From positions 310,001-374,000 of the forward strand of contig CAWEBZ010000012.1 of assembly GCA_963807425.1 (NCBI GenBank): a DNA stretch of 64,000 bases, written 5' to 3'. The stretch is from VRUE01 sp963807425. Lineage in GTDB: Bacteria; Actinomycetota; Thermoleophilia; Solirubrobacterales; 70-9. Shown in pieces: positions 16,391 through 25,267 of this stretch. The number at the start of each line of letters is the position of its first letter. The stretch's first letter is position 1. The notes under the pieces are model-generated. The model made no database searches and had not been told where the DNA came from. It saw only the letters and a program-made list of their open reading frames with translations. The position numbers and the translations under genes were made by a program.

Positions 16391-17293
16391 TTAGGGGTTG
16401 GATTCGTCGTTGAATTTCACCGCGCCAGCCGGCGACTGGTAGATCTGGTTGACCAGCTTGGCGGTGTTTTTGCCAGCTGCCGCGGGCAGCCCGACCTGTG
16501 CGTTGATGATCGGGTTGACGAGGAAGCTGAGGATCCCTCCGCAGCCGGTCGCCGTCGGTGCCGACCAGGCGTTGTCGACGATTTCTGAGTTTTTGAGCTT
16601 CAGGATCGCCCCTTCATCGAGGAACTCGACTTCGCCGGTTTTACCCGTGATCGGTTTGTTGGGCAAGGGCGGTGAGGTCACTCCTGAGGTCAGTTCCCAA
16701 TTGATCGGCGTGGTGGAAGAGCCGACGTAGCAGGATTTGCCCAGGAAGGGGTTTTCCAGTTTGATCTTGACTGGCAGTTTCATCGCGACTTTTTCGCCGA
16801 ATGCCAGGTTCTGCTCGTGGATGCGGATGTCGGTCGCCGGCTTTGCCAGTTCAAGCGTCGAGGAGACGCCGGTCAGCCCGTTTTCGAAGAAGAAGGCTGA
16901 GAGCAATTTGACCAGCGTTGGTGATTTTTCAGGCGGGACGATGCCAAGCAGACCGCCAGGGACGTTCTGTGAGGCTTTGGAGAGCGTCACGCCGTTTTTG
17001 GCGGCGAAGAATTTCGCAAAGCCGCCTTCGGCTTCGTTGGGTGCTGTGTAGCCGCCTTGCAGGACCACTTCTTTTTCGACTTTGACCGTCTTGTTGCCAA
17101 GGACGATTTCTCCGCCTGTGGTGGTGGCCACGAGGCAGCGGAAGACCCCGGCGGTGGTCCAGGGACACTGCTGGAACCTGGTGTAATCACCCGTTAGTTT
17201 CGCCTGCGCAATGCCGGCGAGGGCGAGGGAGAGAAGCGCTGCGGCAACGAATGCCGTGGCGGCCCTCCCCCCTGTGTTTCGCTTCTGTCGCAT
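16391..17293 (-). CDS. Secreted protein C, copy 2
   Basis: Identical to 1777-2679: 300 residues, signal peptide ending AGIAQA, scattered cysteines, no recognised domain. AAAGGAG precedes the ATG at 17293. It is probably cotranscribed with D upstream and with B and A downstream. Confidence 0.75.
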   Translation of the reverse strand: MRQKRNTGGRAATAFVAAALLSLALAGIAQAKLTGDYTRFQQCPWTTAGVFRCLVATTTGGEIVLGNKTVKVEKEVVLQGGYTAPNEAEGGFAKFFAAKNGVTLSKASQNVPGGLLGIVPPEKSPTLVKLLSAFFFENGLTGVSSTLELAKPATDIRIHEQNLAFGEKVAMKLPVKIKLENPFLGKSCYVGSSTTPINWELTSGVTSPPLPNKPITGKTGEVEFLDEGAILKLKNSEIVDNAWSAPTATGCGGILSFLVNPIINAQVGLPAAAGKNTAKLVNQIYQSPAGAVKFNDESNP

Positions 17294-17381
17294 GACTGGA
17301 TTTGCTCCTTTGTGGCTTCGATTGACTGGATATCGACTGCTCGCAAAGCTTTGGTGCTATGGGGGATCGTCGATCTCGGGC

Positions 17382-20300
17382 CTAGCGCCCTTTGCTTTTA
17401 CCTTTCCCTTTCCCTTTCCCCGACTTCTTGGAGCAGTCGTTTTTCATCGGTGCCTTGAAGTCGTGGGTCTTGCCGTTGTGGGCGTCGAGCTTCACCCTCA
17501 CGTAGCTGCGCTTGGCGCAGAGGTTGGTCGAGTTGACCAAAAGGCCCTTGCGCCCGCCGCGCATTTCCAGGCGGAAGCTGCTCACCGGGGCATCGGGGGC
17601 GTTTTCGACGGTGGCGCGGATGCGGCCTTTGACCGAGTCGATCCGGGTGACCAAGACGACGTCCACCTGTCCGTGCAGGGCGGCGACCACGTCGGGTAGT
17701 TCGTGGCTTGAGGAGCGCATGTAGACGGGGCCTTCGAGCGGTTTGTCTAGCAGCGGCGTCTTTGCTTTGGCAAAGCCATAGACCGACCTGGCTGGGCATT
17801 TGTCGGCGGCGAACTGCACGCGGGTGCAGACGGTGCCGATATGGGCCTGTTCGAGGAAAGCAGATGCGGGCAGGGCGACGGCGGCACGCTCGACGTTTGC
17901 CTGGCCTGCCTTGAAGCTGCCAGTGACAGTCAGCGCCGGGAAGCCGGTGCGCTTGGTCGGGCCTTTGAGCTTGAAGTCGAGCTTGGGCTTGAAGCCCAGG
18001 TCGCGACAGCCGCCGACCTGGAAGGGGCTGGTCAGCGCCGCGGTCTGGCCGAAGATGGAGGTGACGTTGGCGCTCGCCGTCTTTGGATCGCAAGAGGTCG
18101 GGTTGAGGGTGAACTGGGGGCGGCCCATCTTGACCGCGGCTGAGCGCACGTCGAGCGGTATGCCCTCGAGGATCGTCGGCAGGGGATCGGAGACGGCGCG
18201 GACGATCGCTGTTTCGGGGTTGAGGTAGGCGGCAGCCCTAACCACGACGGTGCCGAGGTCAAAGGGCCCGGCGATCGCCGGGGTGATCACGGCGAAGCTG
18301 AGCGGAGCGCCCTTGTAGGGGCCGGCTAGGTAGATGCGACCGGATGTGTGCAGGGGTAGGGGGCCGGCACCGGCGCCGACGTCGACGCTGCCGACTTCAG
18401 AGGCCGCCGGGCAAGAGGGGCTTGCCTGCTCGAGCGCCCCTTCGTTGGGATGGCTACGGGCCTGGGCCTGGGCGATCTGGGCCTCGGAGCAGTAGGGGAT
18501 GCCGGCGAGCTTTGCGGTCAGGCCGCCGGGCAGGGTCGCTTCGAAGCCCGAGAGGTTCTGGGAGCCGTCCTCGCGGCTGAGCCGCATCAGGAAGGGGCTG
18601 TAGGCGGCGGCTTTGGGGGTGATCGTGCCTGCCGTGAAGCCCGGTGTGTGGGGGGCGGCTGGGGCTGAGGCCGGGCAGGCCCCGCCATCGGGGGAAGCGG
18701 TTAGGGAGAAGGAGTCGGTGGCGGTGGCTTTGCCGGCTTGGGGTGCTGACCAGGGGGTGAGCTCCGCGCTCGTTGAGTAGGGGGCGCAGGCCGGCGGGGT
18801 GCGCAGCGAGGCGCGCGCGCCATTGAAGAACCTCAGCTCGGCATCTTCGAGCGGCAGCTCTGGGCTTTCGATCAGGGTGCCGCGCAGCTGACCGGTTACG
18901 GGATCCGCGTGGATCTGGGAGGCGAGCTTGACCACGGTCCCCGACTGGGCGTCCTCGATGTCGAAGTAGATCCCAAGCAGAGAGCCGAAGGGGTTTTGGA
19001 AGGGCTCGGCGAGGTAGAGGGAGCCCTCCAGTACCCGCGGGATCGCGTTTTCTTCGGCGTCGTATTGGACTTTGGCCTTCGTTTCGTCGGTCTGGGCAAG
19101 CAGCGGCGTGCTCACTTTGAGCGTGCCGACCTTGGCCGAGTCAGGACAGCTGGCGGGATCCTTTGAGAAGCGCGGCGGGCTCTGTCCGACCGCTGTCCTT
19201 AGGCCGATCTGGGCCGGGGTGCAGACTCCCTGGCCCTGGGCGGCAGAGGGATTGACCACCAGGCCCTCGGGCAAGGTCAAGACGGTGTCTTTGAGGTTTG
19301 CGGTGGAGCGGCCCCCCAGCTTCATTTCCTGGGGCTGGTGCAGGTTGAATTCAAGGCCGGAGGGGCTGTCGGTGAGGTTGGTGGTCGGCTTGGTTTCGAT
19401 TTTCGGTTTGAACTGCAGTTCGTTGCAACCGCCGACCGTCACCGGGGCGCCCTCCAAAGAGGCGCTTTGGTAGGTCGCTTCCTTGGTCTCGTTTGGTTTC
19501 TCCCAGGATTTGGCCCGGGCCCTGAAGGTGAGCTGGGAGCCAGAGCAATCGCTTGGCATCGTCAAGAGGGCGGTTTTGGTCTGCGGGGTCGGGCAGGTTT
19601 CGAGGTCGGGATCGGACATGCAGTTGCCCCGCACTTCGTCGTGGACGGGGCTGGAGGGATCGCTCCATAGTTCTAGGCGCGCTCCGAAGACCGGGTTCAG
19701 AGAACGGGCGAGGATGTCGGTGGCACCGCCGGAGAGGCCGAAGTCCCCGTCGCTCCTGAGGCTGCCGATGATGTGGGGGAAGACGCCTATCCCCAGAGCA
19801 TCGAAGCCCAGCGAAGCCGCCACTCCCGGTGGGGGCACCATGTTGAAGAGGGGCACGCTGTGGGCTTCGAGCGTCGCCGCCAGGGTGATCACCGAGACGG
19901 TGCCGATCTGGGAGGCCAGGGGGCAGCTCGGTTTGACCTCGGTGATCAGCTCCGCCTCGGTGCAGAGCACAGGCGTGGCGGCGGGGTTGATCACCATGCC
20001 GCGCGGCAGATCGGCGAACGAGTCGCGCAGGTGCCCGGCGGCGACCAGTGCCCCGCTGCCTGGGCTTTCGGTGGGGAAGCCGAGGTTGACGGTGAGCTGG
20101 TAGGGGTGAGAGCCGGCTTGGGTGGCGGGGCTGCCGTCTGCTTCTGTCAGCGGCGCGCTGAGGCCCGCTGGGGGTGCGAGGAAGTCGAAGACCGGAGGGG
20201 TCGGGCTGACCTGCAGCGGGGTGGTGGTTTTGACTTCGACCGCGCCGCCGCCTTTGACGCTCGATTCGTCGGTCAGGGCGCCTTCGGGGGCGCTGACTTC

Positions 20301-20666
20301 AACGACGAGCCGCAGTTCCAGTTGGCGGCCTGGGCCGATCGGGCCGGCGCTGGTGCAGGTGATGGTCTGGGTGGTGATCGGAGCGCAGGTTGGATCAGCC
20401 GCTTTTGAGTCGTCCTCGCGCGGGGCCGCTTCAATCGGTTCGATCCCCGCCGGCAGGGTGTTGGAGAACGTGATCGGGCCGGTGGCAGGGGCGCCGCCGA
20501 TGTTGGTCGCGACCATCAGGATTTCGGCTTTTGAGCCGGGAAGGAAATGGGTCGGCATCGGAAACGTGATCAACTGCCAAACCGGAGCCGGGGCTTGGGC
20601 AGAGGCTTGCGGTGCAAGCCATGCCCCGAGGCAGGCGAGGGCGAGGAGGATCTTTCCCAGCTTCAT
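17382..20666 (-). CDS. Giant secreted DUF11-like protein D, copy 2
   Basis: A 1094-residue paralogue of 2768-6043 with the same layout: signal peptide, N-terminal DUF11-like beta-sandwich, Cys-anchored surface repeats and a GKGKGKGKSKGR tail. Compared with copy 1 it is identical over part of the C-terminal half but differs over the first 400 residues, including small indels (for example CMSDPDLETCP versus CMSQGGTCP). The ATG at 20666 overlaps the stop of E2 by 4 nt. A surface role is inferred. Confidence 0.8.
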   Translation of the reverse strand: MKLGKILLALACLGAWLAPQASAQAPAPVWQLITFPMPTHFLPGSKAEILMVATNIGGAPATGPITFSNTLPAGIEPIEAAPREDDSKAADPTCAPITTQTITCTSAGPIGPGRQLELRLVVEVSAPEGALTDESSVKGGGAVEVKTTTPLQVSPTPPVFDFLAPPAGLSAPLTEADGSPATQAGSHPYQLTVNLGFPTESPGSGALVAAGHLRDSFADLPRGMVINPAATPVLCTEAELITEVKPSCPLASQIGTVSVITLAATLEAHSVPLFNMVPPPGVAASLGFDALGIGVFPHIIGSLRSDGDFGLSGGATDILARSLNPVFGARLELWSDPSSPVHDEVRGNCMSDPDLETCPTPQTKTALLTMPSDCSGSQLTFRARAKSWEKPNETKEATYQSASLEGAPVTVGGCNELQFKPKIETKPTTNLTDSPSGLEFNLHQPQEMKLGGRSTANLKDTVLTLPEGLVVNPSAAQGQGVCTPAQIGLRTAVGQSPPRFSKDPASCPDSAKVGTLKVSTPLLAQTDETKAKVQYDAEENAIPRVLEGSLYLAEPFQNPFGSLLGIYFDIEDAQSGTVVKLASQIHADPVTGQLRGTLIESPELPLEDAELRFFNGARASLRTPPACAPYSTSAELTPWSAPQAGKATATDSFSLTASPDGGACPASAPAAPHTPGFTAGTITPKAAAYSPFLMRLSREDGSQNLSGFEATLPGGLTAKLAGIPYCSEAQIAQAQARSHPNEGALEQASPSCPAASEVGSVDVGAGAGPLPLHTSGRIYLAGPYKGAPLSFAVITPAIAGPFDLGTVVVRAAAYLNPETAIVRAVSDPLPTILEGIPLDVRSAAVKMGRPQFTLNPTSCDPKTASANVTSIFGQTAALTSPFQVGGCRDLGFKPKLDFKLKGPTKRTGFPALTVTGSFKAGQANVERAAVALPASAFLEQAHIGTVCTRVQFAADKCPARSVYGFAKAKTPLLDKPLEGPVYMRSSSHELPDVVAALHGQVDVVLVTRIDSVKGRIRATVENAPDAPVSSFRLEMRGGRKGLLVNSTNLCAKRSYVRVKLDAHNGKTHDFKAPMKNDCSKKSGKGKGKGKSKGR

Positions 20667-23600
20667 CGGCTTGCCCTCCCGTTCTTCTTGGCTGCTCGTT
20701 TGTGCTGCTTTGCTTTCTTGCCTTTGCCTTTTTTGCCTTTGCCTTGCTTTTTGCCTTTGCCTTTGCCTTTTTTGGCGGCTTTGCGTTTCGGTTTGGGATC
20801 GGCGGGGCCGACGAAGGTGGCGGTGCCGGGCGTTTCAGCCGCCGGGGCAGGCGTGGGAGCGGGACGACAGCCCGCTTCGCCTTCGCAGTTGACTATGGGC
20901 GGTGGGCTCTGAGCTGCAAGCCCCCCTCCCACTCTGGCGTCAAAGACGTCATAGAGCTGGTCTTGGTCTTGGCCGACCAGCCCGGCGGAGCGGGTGATGA
21001 TGAAGGCATCATCACCGCTTGCCGAGGCATCGGCAAAGAAGGAGGTATGGGGGCTGGTGCCGGTGGAGAGCAGGTAGAGGCAGCCGCCTGCCTGGACTGC
21101 TTTCTCACAAGAGCCGGTGCCCACTGCCTCCCACTGATAGACGTCCTTGCAGGTGGGGAAGGTGACTTGCGGGGAGCCTTCTTCTGGGCAGCCCGTCGCG
21201 CCGTTGACATCGCCTGCGACCAGGGCGTCGCTCGACTCGAAGAAGACACGGTTACCGTCGGTGGAGAGGTTGCGGGTCAGTGTGAAGGCAGGGAACTTTT
21301 CGGGGTTCAGGAACGACAGGCCGATGTCAGCCAGGCCCGGCGCATAGGCGCCAGGCGGCACCCCGGTCGGGTTGCAGGAGACGCAGCCGATCCCCTCGCC
21401 GATCCGGAAGCGGTAGAGCTGGGATTGGCCTTCGTTGTCATAGCCGGTCAGCTGCTCACGGGAGCTGAAGAGCAGGGTCTGGCCGTCTGGGGTGACGCGG
21501 GCTGTTCGGTTCAGTCGCCGCCCGATGGCCAGCGGCAGCCAGTTTGTCGCGTCGCCTGTGCTGCCACCGGCCTCAAGCGGCGCGATGAAGGTGATCGGCA
21601 TCCCCTCCCGCCACAGGTAGAGACTGCACTGGCCTTTTGCGTTGAGGAAGCCGGCAACGACCAAAGCCTCGCAGGCCCCCGGCAGCCCGGGCCCGTCCAG
21701 TTTGCCGTTGGCGGCGAAGTAGACATGGCTGGCGTCTGATGAGGCGCCGAGCACTCCCTGCACGTCGGCGCCGTTTTTGTCGGTGGCGTCGGGAGTCAGG
21801 TCGGTGAGCGTTTCCGCTCCCGCGTCATAGCGGTAGAGGTCGTTGCCGGGGTGGGCGAGGGTTTCCTGGTTTGCCGACCAGAAGAGGTGGGTGGCGTTTA
21901 GCGCCAGGCCTTCTGGTTTTTCGGCGTCTTTGATGAATTCCGGCTCGGGGCTGGTGAAGTCGAGCAGGGTGCGGCCGATCGCGTTTTTGCCCTTACGTGC
22001 CCAGTAGACGTGGGTGGCGTCGGTGGCGATGCCGCGTACTTCGGCGCCTCCTCCATCGGAGAGAAATTTTTCGCTGGCTTCGTTGCCGTCCAGCTCACGC
22101 GAGACGAGGATGTCATCGTTGGAAGCGTTGCGCAAAGCCCAGTAGACCCGCGTTGGGCTCAGCGCCACTCCCTGGGGGATTCTTCCCTGAATCCCGAAAT
22201 CCACCGGGATAAACCCCTGTTCAGGGTTCTCTCCGTCGATCTCCGCCCGGCCGATCGTCCGGGTCTCGACTTTTTCCCCCGCATTGGCCCAGAAGACGTG
22301 GGTGGCGTTGACCGCAACTCCCTGCGGGTTGCTGGCACCGGGGATGAAGTCCATCTCGATGCTGAGCGGATCGCCGTCGATGTCGGCCCTTGCGATCGTC
22401 CCTTTGCCGTCTTTGCCGTTGACGGCATTGGTCCAGTAGATGTGTTCTGAGTCGACCGCCACGTATTGCGGGTTTGCCTCGGAGTCGACGCCGGGTTCGA
22501 CTTCGATCTGAGGGACGGAGATGAAGTTGGGTTCTGGGTTATCGCCATCGATCTCGGCTCGCCCAATCATCTCTTCCACTGGGTCTGCCCAGTAGATGTG
22601 GGTGGCGTCGACTGCAACGCCAAAGGCAGAGGCCGGCAGGAAGCCGAGGTCGACCGGATCGCCGTCGATCTCGGCCCTTGCGATCCCCGCCGGTTCGGCT
22701 TCGGGCCCGGTGTTGGCGTCATTGGTCAGCTCCTCTGAGGAAGTGAAGAGGGCCTTGGAGCCATCGGTGCTGGCGATCTGGAAGGCAGCTGGTCTAGTCC
22801 CGAGGGGATCTGGGATCGTTCGTTTGGAGGCAGAGAGATGCAGGGTGCAGGCTTTGGCAAGGTCGGTGCATTTGCCTTCGCCGTTGGTCGGGCTCTGTTC
22901 CCTGGTCGGGTTGCGACGCAGGTAGAGCTGGCCCGTGCCGGCGGCGGTGAAGAAGACGTGGTCTGCGTTAGTGGAGATCGCGCGCTGGTCCTGGACGTAG
23001 TATTCGGCGCTGGCGCCACCTTCGCTGAGGGCTTTGGAGAGAGGTTCGCCAGAGATCCAGTCATAGGGCCCGACGAAGGCACCCTCTGGGGGGGAGTTGC
23101 CGTCGTTGAGGGTGCTGACGAGGCTGAGTTCTTTGGTTGCGCGCTGCCAGAGGTAGACGTTGGATTTGCCCTCGATCGCTTTGGGCAGGAGTTTGGTTGT
23201 GGTTTCGAAGACGACCATCGAGCCATCGGGGCTGGCGCCGGCGAAGCTGAGCTGGTCTTTTAGCCCTGAGCCGTAGGGGACGACTTCATCGAGGGAGCCG
23301 TCGGCGCTCGAGCGAGCCAGTAGGGAGAAGCCTTGGGGCCCTGCGATGAAGCTCGCGAGCGAGTAGACCTCAGAGAAGTCCGGTGTCCAGCCTTTGATGT
23401 TGACCTTGGAGGCGACGGTGGCCGGTGGCATCAGTCCCTGGGTCGACCAGCTGTCCGCGCCGCGGCTGGAGAGGTACTGAGGAAACTCCTGGGCGCCTTC
23501 GGAGCCGAGTATGCCTGAGAGGGAAAGGTAGGAGATCGCATCGCCTGTGATCGAGGCCCTGACCCAGACGGCGTAGCCGCGAACGTCGCCGGCATTCTTG

Positions 23601-24097
23601 TTGACCGGGCTTGCCTGCTCATAGGCGCGGCCATCGGGCAGGCCTTCGAAGAGGGCTGTGTGAGTAGTGAAGCTGTGATCTGTGCCGGTGGTGGTGCCGT
23701 CGCCGTTTTTGGCGATGACGCGGAAGAAGTAGGTGGTCTGTGGGGTGAGACCTTCGAGCTGGACTTTGACGAGGACCGGGTCTGGCCCTTTGGGGACCTG
23801 GCCATCCGGGACCGGGACTTTGGTGCAGGGGTTTGCAGAGCAGGGAGCGCTGCCCCACTCAAAGCGATAGAGCGTCGCTTTTTCTTCTGGGTCGACTTGC
23901 GCTTCGAGCGTCGCTTTCTCGGGGCCTATCCCCGAGAAAGCGACGTTGGTGATGGTTGGCGGAACCGCTGCTGCGATCGCCGCCAAGAAAGCCATCAAGG
24001 CGATGATGAGCGCAGCAACGAGCAGGGCCTTGAGCCACAGACGGCGCTTGCGTCGTCTGTGGCTCTCAGGACCGTTGCCGTTGAAGCTCTGCTTCAT
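20663..24097 (-). CDS. Giant FnIII / YWTD-propeller membrane protein E, copy 2
   Basis: A 1144-residue paralogue of 6040-9477: basic N-terminus (RRRKRRLWLK), membrane helix, FnIII-like domain, LPDGRAYEQASPVNKN segment, YWTD-type repeats and a Lys-rich tail. The start at 24097 forms an ATGA overlap with the end of F2. It differs from copy 1 by many substitutions, by loss of a short segment in one propeller repeat, and by a longer Lys/Gly tail. Because F2 is frameshifted upstream of this point, translational coupling would be broken unless ribosomes re-enter. Confidence 0.8.
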   Translation of the reverse strand: MKQSFNGNGPESHRRRKRRLWLKALLVAALIIALMAFLAAIAAAVPPTITNVAFSGIGPEKATLEAQVDPEEKATLYRFEWGSAPCSANPCTKVPVPDGQVPKGPDPVLVKVQLEGLTPQTTYFFRVIAKNGDGTTTGTDHSFTTHTALFEGLPDGRAYEQASPVNKNAGDVRGYAVWVRASITGDAISYLSLSGILGSEGAQEFPQYLSSRGADSWSTQGLMPPATVASKVNIKGWTPDFSEVYSLASFIAGPQGFSLLARSSADGSLDEVVPYGSGLKDQLSFAGASPDGSMVVFETTTKLLPKAIEGKSNVYLWQRATKELSLVSTLNDGNSPPEGAFVGPYDWISGEPLSKALSEGGASAEYYVQDQRAISTNADHVFFTAAGTGQLYLRRNPTREQSPTNGEGKCTDLAKACTLHLSASKRTIPDPLGTRPAAFQIASTDGSKALFTSSEELTNDANTGPEAEPAGIARAEIDGDPVDLGFLPASAFGVAVDATHIYWADPVEEMIGRAEIDGDNPEPNFISVPQIEVEPGVDSEANPQYVAVDSEHIYWTNAVNGKDGKGTIARADIDGDPLSIEMDFIPGASNPQGVAVNATHVFWANAGEKVETRTIGRAEIDGENPEQGFIPVDFGIQGRIPQGVALSPTRVYWALRNASNDDILVSRELDGNEASEKFLSDGGGAEVRGIATDATHVYWARKGKNAIGRTLLDFTSPEPEFIKDAEKPEGLALNATHLFWSANQETLAHPGNDLYRYDAGAETLTDLTPDATDKNGADVQGVLGASSDASHVYFAANGKLDGPGLPGACEALVVAGFLNAKGQCSLYLWREGMPITFIAPLEAGGSTGDATNWLPLAIGRRLNRTARVTPDGQTLLFSSREQLTGYDNEGQSQLYRFRIGEGIGCVSCNPTGVPPGAYAPGLADIGLSFLNPEKFPAFTLTRNLSTDGNRVFFESSDALVAGDVNGATGCPEEGSPQVTFPTCKDVYQWEAVGTGSCEKAVQAGGCLYLLSTGTSPHTSFFADASASGDDAFIITRSAGLVGQDQDQLYDVFDARVGGGLAAQSPPPIVNCEGEAGCRPAPTPAPAAETPGTATFVGPADPKPKRKAAKKGKGKGKKQGKGKKGKGKKAKQHKRAAKKNGRASR
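23909..23945 (-). promoter_or_regulatory. Perfect 16-bp intragenic hairpin in E (HP2), copy 2
   Basis: Arms CGTCGCTTTCTCGGGG and CCCCGAGAAAGCGACG are the same as at 9289-9325; the loop is CCTAT instead of CCTAC. It lies about 150 nt into E2. Confidence 0.7.
24032..24065 (-). promoter_or_regulatory. Intragenic hairpin near the start of E (HP1), copy 2, with compensatory changes
   Basis: Arms GAGCCACAGACGGCGC (24032-24047) and GCGTCGTCTGTGGCTC (24050-24065) pair at 15 of 16 positions, and the remaining one is a G-T wobble. Relative to 9412-9445, arm positions 5, 6 and 9 changed on both sides so that pairing is kept, although the encoded residues changed (TT to HR, VV to LW). Confidence 0.75.
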
Positions 24098-24994
24098 GGA
24101 GCGGGGCACTCGAATGGATCGCCGACCACTGCGCTGCAACCGGTAACTGCCCAGCTACCGCTGGCGGTGGCCTCTTCGCCTGCAAGGCCACTGAAGTCGA
24201 AGACGAGAACAGAGCCCGATCTTCCCGATGCCAGTCCTCCAGCTGTTGGTTCAGCGAGGCTGAACAGAGGAGAGATGTGGCTGAACGTCGCGTTGACCGG
24301 TCCGCTGAAGAAGGGGTTGAAGTAGACGCAGAGCTCGCCCGGGTCAGCCGTCGGGTTGATGAAGCCTTCTTCGAGAGGGCCACAGACGTCTTCGAATTCT
24401 GCGATGGCTGCGGTTTCTCCTTCGGCGGGTTGATAGTGGGCGTGCTCTACTTTCAGCGGTTCGTTAACAGGCAGGGTGAATGAGATCGGCGCCAGCATCG
24501 TGGGGGTTGCATCGCTGCCGGTGAGGGCCCAGCCGCCGGTCTGGGTGGCGCCTGGGGGCAGGACCCCGCCTGCGGTCCAGGGGGAGCCTTCCTCGCCGCT
24601 GCAGACTTCAGCTTCGGAGCCGCCGCCTTCCTCTTCGACTATGGCGCCGCCGCGTTCATTGCATACGGCTTCTTCGGTCGGGACGACTTTGACTTTGACG
24701 CTTTTGCCGTTTGTCCCATTGGTGCCGTTGGTTCCGTTGGTTCCGTCTTTGCCTGCTGGGCCAGTGGCGCCCGGCGCTCCTGTGTCGCCCTTGGCGCCGG
24801 CTGGGCCTGCTGGACCTGGAGGGACCTGGCTTTCCTCGCTTGCCCTGCTTGCCGCGGGGTCCTTTGGCTGAGGCGGTGGCATCGCCGCCGCCTGAGTTGT
24901 TGGCGGCATAGGCGCCGCCCAGCATCGCGAAGACGAGCGCGATCACCGCGATCACACCCGGAATGCCGAAGTGGTTGGTCAGCTTTTGAAACAT
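24094..24994 (-). pseudogene. Collagen-like membrane protein F, copy 2 (frameshifted)
   Basis: It starts like copy 1 (MFQKLTNHFGIPGVIAVIAL, then GPRGKQGKRGKPG), but at about 24819-24823 one extra base (CCAGGTCCCTCC instead of CCAGGTCCTCC) throws the frame inside the collagen triplets. From there the expected GPAGPAGAKGDTGAPG and the whole C-terminal domain are intact in the next frame up to the stop at 24094. Relative to copy 1 several triplets around the break are also missing. It could be a recent pseudogene, a slippage site or an assembly error. If it is not translated, the coupled gene E2 may be affected. Confidence 0.8.
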
Positions 24995-25175
24995 CGGTCA
25001 AAACCCCTTTCGATTGGCAGGTCGATCTTCTGACGTAGGGGTCTCACCGATTCCCCCTCCCTGTCCCTGGAACCCCCTGCGGTTCGATAAGTATCAGTTT
25101 CTTCGTACTCCCCTGTTTTTTATTCCCCTGTTACTTCTTACCCTTACTGCTTGATTTCCCAGTTGCTACCCGGTT

Positions 25176-25207
25176 GACCCGGGACCGCTTGGAGGCGGTC
25201 CCGGGTC
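25176..25207 (-). terminator. GC-rich hairpin downstream of family G gene
   Basis: GACCCGGGACCGC (25176-25188) and GCGGTCCCGGGTC (25195-25207) pair perfectly over 13 bp. It lies 60 nt beyond the stop at 25268 and upstream of F2, in the same position as at 10561-10594. No U-run follows. Confidence 0.5.
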
Positions 25208-25267
25208 GGTTGGGTTGGTGCTGTGTTGCTTGGTACTGGTGCTTCTTAAGGTGCTCCTATGCTGCGG

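Larger units (their letters stand above)
14825..17450. repeat. 2.6-kb direct repeat, copy 2 (identical to 211-2836)
   Basis: Base-for-base match to 211-2836 at an offset of 14,614 nt. It carries complete genes A, B and C and the end of D. Its left edge coincides with the decayed family G gene rather than an intact one, so the duplication junction or conversion tract ends there. Confidence 0.9.

Noticed and set aside
211..25000. Insertion sequence or transposon as the cause of the duplication
   Set aside because: No transposase, terminal inverted repeats or target-site duplication was found at either edge of the identical block.
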